Source: Cymbomonas tetramitiformis (taxonomy: Eukaryota; Chlorophyta; Pyramimonadophyceae; Pyramimonadales; Pyramimonadaceae). From it: a DNA stretch of 11,079 nucleotides. The position numbers and the translations under genes were made by a program. The stretch lies in contig LGRX02015351.1 in NCBI GenBank assembly GCA_001247695.2, positions 1 through 11,079 on the forward strand, in the 5' to 3' direction. Below, in pieces: positions 5,337 through 11,079 of this stretch. The number at the start of each line of letters is the position of its first letter. Position 1 is the stretch's first letter. The notes under the pieces are model-generated. The model saw nothing but the letters and a program-made list of their open reading frames with translations, was not told the origin of the DNA and did not search any database.

Positions 5337-8300
5337 GCATTTGCTTCACAATGCGGTCTCGCTGGTCCACTGGTGGCACAGGTCGCCTTGCCCCGTTGGG
5401 CAGGATGCGGATCAGGGATTCTCCTTCGAGCGCGTAGTGCTGTGCTCGTTTGCTGGCAGCTGCGAGGATGTCGGGGTCGTCGGGGCGTTCGCCTTTCAGC
5501 CACCGCAGCATTGCTTCGTCGTCGTAGGGTTCTGTCGGTTCGCGGGCCTCTGCCGCCGCGCTGAGGGTTCGTGCCACCTTTTCGCTGGGGAGGCTGGGTC
5601 GCGGAGAGCGGGATTGGTGCTGGGAGTCGGTGTGGAGTGAGGGCACAGGGCTTCTGGCGGGTACGAACTGTATGGGAGTGCTGAGGGAGTTTGTTGGGTT
5701 GTGTGCTGTGGTGGTGCCATCGCTTGGGGTGGCGCCTAGCCCGGTCTTGTCGTGGGGTCGTTGGCCGCAGCATTCTGGTGGGGACTGGTGTGCCGCTTGC
5801 ACAAGCGAGGCTGTGGCGCCAGGCCCGTACAGCTGCCGCAGCTCGGATGCCTCCAAGCGTGCTATTCTCTTGATGGTGCTGAGCGCTGCTGCCCATTGGG
5901 TCACGACGGCTTCTGGGGGTTCTTCGGGTGGCCTCTCCTCCCCATTGCAGTGAAGGGAGGAAACCTTGGGCGTGGCGTACTCTGCGATGGAGTGTCTGGA
6001 TTCGACTTGCACCCGAGGAGCCTCCGCTCGGTTGAGTAGGTAGCACACGGCCAGCAGGCGGGATACGCATCGGACGTCGAAGGCTCTGCCCAGCATCTCA
6101 CCTCGCTCGCGTGCTGAGACGCCGGGCGCCTGTGTGGCTCCGGTCTGGAACCCCATGGCGCGCTCCTTTTCTTCGGGCGTGGGCGGCCCCCACTGCTGTG
6201 TGGCGTGGTCCCAGACGGTGCCCTTTCTGCCCTCCCTGAACTGGTAGGAGTCTGGGAAGGACATCATGGTGGGCCACGCCCTCATGGGCTCTCCGCGCGT
6301 GTTGCAGGGGTAGTGGCCGGAGGCGGTGTCGTCTGCGGCGTCCTGCTCGACGCGGCCGGGGTCCAGGATGTCCCTTACGAGGCGGCATGGGTCCCGCTCC
6401 ACGGTGTCCAGCACGGATTGCGCGTCCACGTACCCGGCCATGTTCGTCCAATAATTCCGCAAGCGGTGTGCACGCGCCCCCATGCGTGCTGCGTCGATGG
6501 TGATGGGCATGCCAATCATGGAGCACATGAGGGGATGCATGACGTCGCGGACCTCGCGGCTGTTGAAGTTGTGCTGCGCCGCCACGCACTCGATCATGTA
6601 CGCGAACTTGTCGTGCCCCGCCAGGAGTTGCAGCTGCCCCAGCACGCGCACCACGTCGTACAGCACTGACGAGTGCCGCCCTTTCAATCCTTGCAGGGAA
6701 CCAGCCGCAGAGAGGTCCTGGCATTCTGTGCCCACTACGGCGAAGATGTACGGACCCTCGCTGGTGAGGGAGAGGAGGTCGTTTCGTGAAATTCGTCTGA
6801 GATCTTGGGGCACGGAGGTGAAGGCGTCGTGGAGGGCTTCCAGAGGGAGTTGCTGCGGGAATCGGTTGTGCAGCTGCACCAACCGATGTTTGGCGACCTG
6901 CCGACTTTTCACGTTATTGTCGCAGTAAACGTATTTGGTGACTTTGCCTCCTGCGATGAGCCAGGCCTCCAGACCCGAACACAGGCCTGCGCAGAGCTCG
7001 ATGACCACGGCTCCTTTGTCGTGCAGGGTGGACACGGTCCGCTGGGGCAGGGGGCGTGTGTTTAAGCTGGTCGCGTGCCCATCCGTACAATCGCCGCACA
7101 GCACCCGAGTAATGGGGGTGTGCCTTCTGTTGCTTAGGTATGCCTCCACCCAACCGCACGCCTCTTCCCAGAGCGTCGTCGCGTTGTCGTCGCGGGCGTC
7201 GTGGTCTTCGGCGTCAATGTGCATGGCCCAATGCTCCCCCAGGTGGTGGCTGACCAGGTCATGGCCTGTGCAGGGGTCGTCTGGCAGCCCGCCCACATGG
7301 CTCTCGTATTGCCACGATGCTATGGGGGCGACGTCCTGCGTGCTCTCCTCTAGGACGCGCGGGTGTCGCGCGCAGAGGCAGGCGAAAGCACCTGCTGTCG
7401 GTAGTGCGGCTTCCTCCTCAGTGGGGTCCAGACTGGCGCCGGTGGGGTCCACGGACGACTTTCTCGGGTATCGAGACAGTACGTCCGCGTTGGTGTGGCT
7501 GCTCCCGGCCCTGTGCACGATGTCGTACTCGAACTCCTGCAGGGAAACTTGCCATCGCAGGTGCATGCCGGTCAGGGATTGCGAGGAGCGCAGCCATGTT
7601 AGCGGCTTGTGGTCGGTGATCAAGGTGAACTTGACGCCGTGGAGGTAGTGCCGGAAAGATCTCACGCCGTACACGGCCGCGAGGGCTTCCCCATAGAAGC
7701 TGCTGTAGCGCACTTCCGACCGGGAGAGGGAGCGGCTGGTGGCTGCGATGATGACGTCGCGATCCTCGTCGTCCTTCTGCCCCAATATGGCAGAGATGCC
7801 AACCCCGGACCAGTCGGTCATAAGGTACAGTGGCCGGCTTGGGTCATAGGCATGTATGACCACGCCAGGCTCGGTGAGCCGCTCCTTGAGCCGGGCCAGC
7901 GCGTCGTCGTGCTCCTTGCCCCAAAGATCCTTGACGTTCTCGTTGCCTTTTCTCAGTAGGCAGTTCAGTGGCCATGCCAGTGACGAGTAGTCTTCTTTGC
8001 CGATGCGCGCAGCCATGATTCGGTAGAAATTCATGAAGCCCAATATGGCCCGGACGCCTCGGACGTCTTTGGGTGTGGGTAGTTCGAGCAGGGCGGCCAC
8101 TTTCGCCTGGTGAGGCGACAGCCTGCCGGGTCGCAGCAGGAAACCCAAAAACTCACACCCGCCGGCGGCGAAAACCGATTTGCCTGGGTGACCGCGCAGT
8201 CCCACTTTGCTTAGGCGCTGCATGACTGCCTCCAGGTCGGCCAGGTGCTGGCGGGCGGTAGGCGAGGTCACTAGGATGTCGTCGCAGTACACCTTGGCGC

Positions 8301-9225
8301 AGCTGAGTCCGCGCAGCTCGTGCTCGATCACCCGTCCAAACATGGCGGTGCTGTTAGCGCTGCCGAAGGGCATGCGCTTGTAGACGTACTGCTCGGGAGC
8401 GGCGCCGTCTCGCGCCCACCAAAAGCATGTCTTGAGTGACGCGTCGTCGGTCAGGACGATCTGGTGAAATCCGCTGCGCAGGTCCAGCTTGGTCATGTAC
8501 TGGTCTCGACCGATGTCGTGAAACAGGTCTTCGGGCAGCCGTGGAGGCGTGCGATCTCTGAGTGACAATTCATTGATCCCTCGCAGGTCTAGCGCCACGC
8601 GCTTGTCCGACCAGGAGCCATCCAGGGCCTTCTTCATGGCCACGACGACGTTGCAGGTGTTTTCGCAGTATTTTGGGGCTTTTTCGATGATGCCGTCAGC
8701 CAGGAGCTTGTTGAAGTGTTCATCGATCAGTTTCCGCTCGGCTGGAGAGAATCGTCGGGGCTTCTGGTAGTGTGAGGCGGACTCGTCTTTGAAGGGGATG
8801 TCGAATTTGCCGATCTGTCCTGTGTATCCAGGCAGGTCGGTGGCGGTGGTGGCCATGAAGCTTTTCTCGCGACGCAAGAGGCTGCGTAGGTCCTGCCATT
8901 CTTCGTCGGTCCAGGCGCCCTCGCCGTGGAAGCCTGCTTGAGGCCCCATGATGACGTCCAGCTCCTCATCACGGGCGTGTAGTGCCTCGACGTCGTCTTC
9001 TCGGCCGAGAGGCATGGCGCTGTCCACCTCGCCGGCCTGCGTGGAGAATGCCTGCGCCTGGAAGTGCTGCCGCGGCTTTTTGCGTCGCTTGCGGCCCCTG
9101 CGGGCGTGGCGTCGGCTTTTTGCCCTCCTAAGGCCGGCTCTGCGCCGCAGATTGTGGGAGGATGGCGCCCCTCGGCCTTGCCGTTTATTCCGCTTGCTGG
9201 CGCGTTTGAAGCGGCTGGGGGGTCC
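4903..9225 (-). CDS. Pol part 1: reverse transcriptase - RNase H - DNMT3-like methyltransferase
   Basis: The frame is open from 9225; numbering below starts at the GTG codon at 9027, with a first Met codon at 9015. A basic, NLS-like stretch lies at 9118-9070. RT spans about residues 60-310: RVALDLRGINE, catalytic Asp182 in KLDLRSGF, MPFGSAN, and YCDD (247-250). RNase H spans about 395-520 with the full set Asp405, Glu447, Asp472, Asp515 and the TDHKPLTW block. After a ~150-residue linker of unknown function comes the DNMT domain (671-1000). A low-complexity linker follows, then the usual pre-integrase segment (about 1165-1231) ending at the first zinc-binding His. The 143 codons from 5334 down to the stop at 4903 are read out of frame with integrase and should not be taken as protein. 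There are no internal stops. The initiation point is unknown; translation probably enters from the upstream frame. Confidence 0.92.
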   Translation of the reverse strand, partial: GPPSRFKRASKRNKRQGRGAPSSHNLRRRAGLRRAKSRRHARRGRKRRKKPRQHFQAQAFSTQAGEVDSAMPLGREDDVEALHARDEELDVIMGPQAGFHGEGAWTDEEWQDLRSLLRREKSFMATTATDLPGYTGQIGKFDIPFKDESASHYQKPRRFSPAERKLIDEHFNKLLADGIIEKAPKYCENTCNVVVAMKKALDGSWSDKRVALDLRGINELSLRDRTPPRLPEDLFHDIGRDQYMTKLDLRSGFHQIVLTDDASLKTCFWWARDGAAPEQYVYKRMPFGSANSTAMFGRVIEHELRGLSCAKVYCDDILVTSPTARQHLADLEAVMQRLSKVGLRGHPGKSVFAAGGCEFLGFLLRPGRLSPHQAKVAALLELPTPKDVRGVRAILGFMNFYRIMAARIGKEDYSSLAWPLNCLLRKGNENVKDLWGKEHDDALARLKERLTEPGVVIHAYDPSRPLYLMTDWSGVGISAILGQKDDEDRDVIIAATSRSLSRSEVRYSSFYGEALAAVYGVRSFRHYLHGVKFTLITDHKPLTWLRSSQSLTGMHLRWQVSLQEFEYDIVHRAGSSHTNADVLSRYPRKSSVDPTGASLDPTEEEAALPTAGAFACLCARHPRVLEESTQDVAPIASWQYESHVGGLPDDPCTGHDLVSHHLGEHWAMHIDAEDHDARDDNATTLWEEACGWVEAYLSNRRHTPITRVLCGDCTDGHATSLNTRPLPQRTVSTLHDKGAVVIELCAGLCSGLEAWLIAGGKVTKYVYCDNNVKSRQVAKHRLVQLHNRFPQQLPLEALHDAFTSVPQDLRRISRNDLLSLTSEGPYIFAVVGTECQDLSAAGSLQGLKGRHSSVLYDVVRVLGQLQLLAGHDKFAYMIECVAAQHNFNSREVRDVMHPLMCSMIGMPITIDAARMGARAHRLRNYWTNMAGYVDAQSVLDTVERDPCRLVRDILDPGRVEQDAADDTASGHYPCNTRGEPMRAWPTMMSFPDSYQFREGRKGTVWDHATQQWGPPTPEEKERAMGFQTGATQAPGVSARERGEMLGRAFDVRCVSRLLAVCYLLNRAEAPRVQVESRHSIAEYATPKVSSLHCNGEERPPEEPPEAVVTQWAAALSTIKRIARLEASELRQLYGPGATASLVQAAHQSPPECCGQRPHDKTGLGATPSDGTTTAHNPTNSLSTPIQFVPARSPVPSLHTDSQHQSRSPRPSLPSEKVARTLSAAAEAREPTEPYDDEAMLRWLKGERPDDPDILAAASKRAQHYALEGESLIRILPNGARRPVPPVDQRDRIVKQMHERSVWALRAPPHRSHGERRILLAQAVRHLLRRRQQVRRLRPLPHHLRQARPSPKPPGSQGHVLPLLHRSGQNAPQSQEQLSVRHGGRGALHQVCLPHPTAHQGTGGDRSGICPPRHSQVRVPGRSGDRQRRRVGKGICPAAQG
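5332..5348 (-). other. Frame junction inside the integrase zinc domain (+1)
   Basis: The upstream frame encodes the first His of the H2C2 motif at 5337-5335. The downstream frame encodes the second His (His7) and both Cys. Joined there, the spacing is H-X5-H-X29-C-X2-C, normal for Ty3/gypsy integrases, so the shift must occur at or next to this codon. A TGA in the downstream frame limits the window to about 12 nt. No known +1 shift site (such as the Ty1 or Ty3 heptamers) is recognisable, so a single-base indel is as likely as recoding. Confidence 0.8.
6028..7017 (-). other. DNMT3/DRM-like cytosine-C5 methyltransferase domain in pol part 1
   Basis: Residues about 671-1000 show the C5-methyltransferase motifs in order: motif I ELCAGLCSGLEAW (677-689), acidic Asp703 in VYCDNN, motif IV VVGTECQDLS with the catalytic Cys769, motif VI MIECVAA with Glu813, motif VIII IDAARMGARAHRLRNYW (844-860), motif IX-like EEKERAMGF, and motif X RGEMLGRAFDV (975-985). 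The unpermuted order I to X and the CxDLS, RNYW and LLGxxxxV signatures are closest to DNMT3/DRM-type de novo enzymes. The residue before the catalytic Cys is Glu instead of the near-invariant Pro, and motif VI reads ECV instead of ENV, so activity is uncertain. No PWWP, ADD or UBA domain is seen next to it. Inferred role: methylating element or target DNA to silence or mask it. Confidence 0.85.
9216..9222 (-). other. Candidate -1 ribosomal slippery site (C6A) before pol
   Basis: In the membrane-protein frame the codons are gac ccc cca, which fits the X XXY YYZ pattern as C CCC CCA. A -1 slip here enters the pol frame just after its blocking TGA (9228-9226). Third-position G/C content favours the membrane frame before this point and the pol frame after it, so the switch is well placed. 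A 6-bp stem (9214-9209 with 9195-9190) follows, but its 1-nt spacer is shorter than usual. A homopolymer indel would look the same. Confidence 0.5.
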
Positions 9226-9617
9226 TCACACTTTGGATTGAGAATGATGAATCGCATGATGGCGTTGGTGTTGGCCAGACGGAACTGTGTCCACGCGTGT
9301 ATCGCCCCGGCGGTCGCTGCAGCCGTAATGCACCAGTTGGGCACGCTCCTCCATGCTTCTGTCGCCACCAGACACGCCACCTCCACGAGCACGTGTCCTA
9401 TGCTGTTGGTCTGGACCGTCGTAAAGGTAGTCCAGACGGCTAGCGCGCAGCCAAGCCGTACGCACACTCGCTGTACCCAGGTGCGGGCAAGGAGTTGCAG
9501 CACTGCTTTGGCTTGTTGCTGAGCCCGCCGGTTGCGCCTTCCGGCGGACCTGGGCACTGGGCCCCAGGCCTGGATGAGTGCCCACCTCATCCGGGCGCTA
9601 AGGGACCGCTCCACGAG
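9223..9617 (-). CDS. Membrane-protein frame, second half (unknown family)
   Basis: This frame continues directly from the TGA at 9620-9618. A basic Arg-rich stretch comes first (SAGRRNRRAQQQAK), followed by hydrophobic segments VCVRLGCALAVWTTFTTV, GHVLVEVACLVATEAW and WCITAAATAGAIHAW, then AIMRFIILNP. These repeat the pattern of the first half: TEAWRSV resembles TWRAV, and WCITAAATAGA resembles WCLEHTAAVLIAATAGA. The repeated pattern argues that both sides of the stop are one coding sequence. At 9222 the frame appears to pass into pol by a -1 shift. I do not recognise the family. Confidence 0.55.
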
Positions 9618-10247
9618 TCATAACAGCAGGGGGAGGCTCGGGGAGAACCTCCGCACCGCCCGCCATGTCGCCTCCAGGAGCAGAATGCTGACTGACGCGT
9701 AGTGTACTGTGGCCGATCCGAACCACTGGGTCACCAGCACCCCCACGGCCCAAGATGCCATTCCCTGTGTTGGCAAAGCGGCCGCCCCTGCTGTTGCGGC
9801 GATCAGGACGGCAGCGGTGTGTTCCAGGCACCATGCGCCGGGTGCCCATAGGCAGGGCGTGACGGAGGCGAAGGTGTACATGCTGGCCCACACTGCGCTT
9901 TCCGTGCCGAACCCTTTGGCCCACATGGTGGCGGTTGTGACCAGCCCCACTGTGATGACGTTGTTGAAGGCGCGTGGTGTCGGCGGCCGGGTTGTGTTTT
10001 TGGCCACAGCTGTCAGTGTCTGTGTGTGAGGGGCTGCGCCAAGCCCCTGCCGCGTGGTGGCGAGTCGTGACCCGTCATTCCACCTGTCTGCGGGGTTGGT
10101 TGGGGCGGTTGTGGCGTGGTGGCAGCCGTGCTGGGTAGTTGCTGCTGAGGGCGTCTTGAGCATTTGAGAAAAAAAAGGTTTAGTGGTCCAGATTGCCCAG
10201 TCTGTGTTTGTTGTTTTTGGTGATGGTGACGTATAATTTCCCCCCCC
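9618..10247 (-). CDS. Membrane-protein frame, first half (unknown family)
   Basis: The frame is open further upstream to 10931, but protein-like composition starts near the G8 run at 10247. A Thr/Asn/Pro-rich section has several N-glycosylation-type sequons (NYT, NTT). Then come hydrophobic segments: NNVITVGLVTTATMWA, SAVWASMYTFASVTPCLW, TAAVLIAATAGAAAL, GMASWAVGVLVTQWF and VHYASVSILLL. It ends at TGA 9620-9618. Codons from 9971 on are strongly G/C at third positions, which supports coding. The frame lies where gag would be expected, on the same strand as pol. Options are an env-like or accessory membrane protein captured by the element, a highly diverged gag precursor, or a host gene fragment. 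Confidence 0.55.
   Translation of the reverse strand, partial: GGGNYTSPSPKTTNTDWAIWTTKPFFSQMLKTPSAATTQHGCHHATTAPTNPADRWNDGSRLATTRQGLGAAPHTQTLTAVAKNTTRPPTPRAFNNVITVGLVTTATMWAKGFGTESAVWASMYTFASVTPCLWAPGAWCLEHTAAVLIAATAGAAALPTQGMASWAVGVLVTQWFGSATVHYASVSILLLEATWRAVRRFSPSLPLLL
10240..10247 (-). other. G8 homopolymer at a frame switch
   Basis: Eight G residues on the minus strand mark the point where the signal-peptide frame stops looking protein-like and the frame leading to the membrane segments begins. The change is -1 and would fit slippage on G GGG GGG. A homopolymer miscall gives the same picture. The context (gctgggggggg then an A/T-rich stretch) resembles the G9/atatatac motifs at 2343-2327 and 2594-2578. 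Confidence 0.4.
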
Positions 10248-11071
10248 AGCAATGGGTGGAGAGGCTGTGGCTCGACCGAGGTTGCTGGCAGAATGAAGAA
10301 GGTGGAGGGAGATGACGGGATGTCGCTGACGACGTTGGGGGATGTCAGTGCTGTGGTGGGGCTTGCGAGTGCGAAAACGCACATCATGGCGGTTGCTAGC
10401 CAGGTGTGCATTGGAATGTGGGACGATCGGGGCCTGCGGCGGGGTGCCTGTACTGCTTGAGGTGCAGGGCGGTGATGCACATCGGGAGGGGCGGGTGATG
10501 CGGTGGGAATGGGCCGGTATGGCCCAACTCTCAACAGGTCGTTGGGCGTTTGTTGAGAGTTTTGTGCCGGGGTTGAATGGCTGCCCACGTGAGTGGGCAC
10601 TCCGCGTGCGTAGTTGTGGTCGGTGGTGCGTGGTGGGGCGGTGGGTGGCGCGATCATGGTGTGCGTTGTGGCTGTCCATTGTGAGCCGTTTGCTCTGAAA
10701 CGCCGTAAAGTCAGCGGCCGGAACCCATTTGTAACTTTGACGGTGTTGATGTACATGAGGGCGGTGGCGTCGCGCACGAGTGCCACATTTTCTGGACGCG
10801 TGTCTCCTTGCAGGACTCGGCACGGGGAGTAGCCGCGCAGCACCAGATCTTTTCGCGCGCCCGATACCGCGCAGCGGTCGGGTAGGAAGCGGTGGAATGG
10901 GCGGTCGATGGTGATCCCGCAGAATGGGCAATCGCTGGTGCGCGCGGTGTTGTGCAGTGAGCGCGCTGGTGGCGAGTTGGGTGGTGTGCGTCGGTGGTTG
11001 CGGGGGGTCGGAGCGGTGGCTGGTGGATTGGGATGGGTGTTTTCCCGGCCATTGGGGCGTGTGTGCAGCAC
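10240..11071 (-). CDS. Proline-rich open frame with CCHC cluster and signal-like segment (partial)
   Basis: The frame is open from the right window edge, with a GTG at 11071, to a stop at 10013; it looks protein-like down to the G8 run at 10247-10240. Near the start, Cys48, Cys51, His60 and Cys67 form C-X2-C-X8-H-X6-C (DCPFCGITIDRPFHRF), followed by VALVRDATALMYINTVKV. This resembles the Cys-His motif at the C-terminal end of LINE reverse transcriptases more than a gag knuckle (CX2CX4HX4C). The middle is Pro/His/Thr-rich. From the Met codon at 10411 a segment reads MHTWLATAMMCVFALASP, shaped like a secretion signal. At the G8 run a -1 shift would join it to the membrane frame. It could be a LINE remnant next to a separate gene start, or one polyprotein. 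Confidence 0.35.
10355..10411 (-). other. Signal-peptide-like segment
   Basis: The Met codon at 10411 is followed by a short polar start, a hydrophobic core (LATAMMCVFALA) and small residues around SPTTA that would suit signal-peptidase cleavage. This is a plausible true start for the membrane protein encoded downstream on the same strand, given a frame shift at the G8 run. Confidence 0.45.
10526..10561. repeat. Inverted repeat, 11-bp stem
   Basis: The arm aactctcaaca (10526-10536) pairs perfectly with tgttgagagtt (10551-10561) across a 14-nt loop. It lies between the CCHC part and the signal-like segment of the minus-strand frame. Confidence 0.75.
10582..10599. repeat. Inverted repeat, 7-bp stem with 4-nt loop
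   Basis: The arm tgcccac (10582-10588) pairs with gtgggca (10593-10599) around gtga. It lies 20 bp from the longer hairpin at 10526-10561, so the two may form one structured element. Confidence 0.65.
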
Positions 11072-11079
11072 CCGCGGGA

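Larger units (their letters stand above)
2988..9971 (-). mobile_element. Ty3/gypsy-like retrotransposon with two methyltransferases and chromatin readers
   Basis: The RT-RNase H-integrase order on one strand, with integrase after RNase H, is the Ty3/gypsy (Metaviridae-type) order. Between RNase H and integrase there is a DNMT3-like domain. After integrase come a PHD finger, a Tudor-like domain and a second methyltransferase. A multi-pass membrane-protein frame precedes RT. No aspartic protease (DTG/DSG type), no gag CX2CX4HX4C knuckle and no LTR pair could be recognised, so the limits given are those of the coding part only. The catalytic residues of RT, RNase H and integrase are present, so the enzymes may be functional apart from the frame breaks described separately. 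Confidence 0.85.

Noticed and set aside
5333..6724. Minus-strand frames of 245 and 208 codons over the DNMT and linker region
   Set aside because: Arg/Pro-rich shadows of the DNMT-containing frame, with no motifs of their own.
6205..7648. Plus-strand frames of up to 237 codons opposite RNase H and DNMT
   Set aside because: Antisense shadows produced by high GC content; no domain and no start context.
8727..9030. C-terminal part of the membrane frame overlapping the RT start
   Set aside because: It becomes Ser/Pro/Arg-rich and has more A/T at third positions than the pol frame here, so it is taken as a shadow beyond the C6 run.
1..11079. CRISPR array, tRNA, rRNA or bacterial promoter and terminator elements
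   Set aside because: The repeats at the left are contiguous tandem units without unique spacers, no cloverleaf or rRNA-like segment was noticed, and the gene content is that of a eukaryotic retroelement.

Overview
The window looks like eukaryotic nuclear DNA, most likely from an alga or another protist. There is no bacterial operon structure, a 2.8-kb stretch is almost pure tandem repeat, and the only convincing coding content is one retrotransposon. The host species cannot be named from the sequence.

Layout, read on the minus strand (the element's sense strand, high to low coordinates). From 11071 to 10240 there is a proline-rich open frame with a Cys-Cys-His-Cys cluster and a secretion-signal-like segment. 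From about 10247 to 9223 there is a multi-pass membrane-protein frame, broken by one in-frame TGA at 9618. From 9225 to 5335 comes the first part of a Ty3/gypsy-type pol: reverse transcriptase, RNase H and a DNMT3-like cytosine-C5 methyltransferase. From 5336 to 2988, in a shifted frame, comes the second part: a DDE integrase, a PHD finger, a Tudor-like domain and a second, unrelated SAM-dependent methyltransferase with a DPYAGTG / TSPAF signature. The methyltransferase-like genes run without internal stops, which suggests a young or selected copy. The pieces are joined by apparent frameshifts at 5335 (+1), at a C6 run at 9222-9217 (-1) and at a G8 run at 10247-10240 (-1). These may be recoding sites, mutations or homopolymer assembly errors.

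Downstream of pol (2987 to 1) I see no gene. The DNA holds at least seven unrelated repeat families: a 251-bp unit with G9/TATA motifs, a 67-bp pair, a ~51-bp triplet, a GTCC/GGAC hairpin, palindromes related to ttgacaatcgta, 110-117-bp and 65-bp AT-rich units, and a 172-bp higher-order satellite at the left edge. No matching pair of LTRs was found by eye, so the element's ends are undefined.

Working model: the element copies itself through RT/RNase H, integrates through a DDE integrase that carries chromatin readers (PHD plus Tudor-like) in the place where chromoviruses carry a chromodomain, and brings two possible DNA-modifying enzymes of different chemistry. Capture of cytosine methyltransferases by retrotransposons has been reported before (as I recall, in a charophyte alga and in Symbiodinium). 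What looks unusual here is the combination of C5-type and amino-type methyltransferases with two readers in one pol, plus a membrane-protein frame where gag and protease would be expected.
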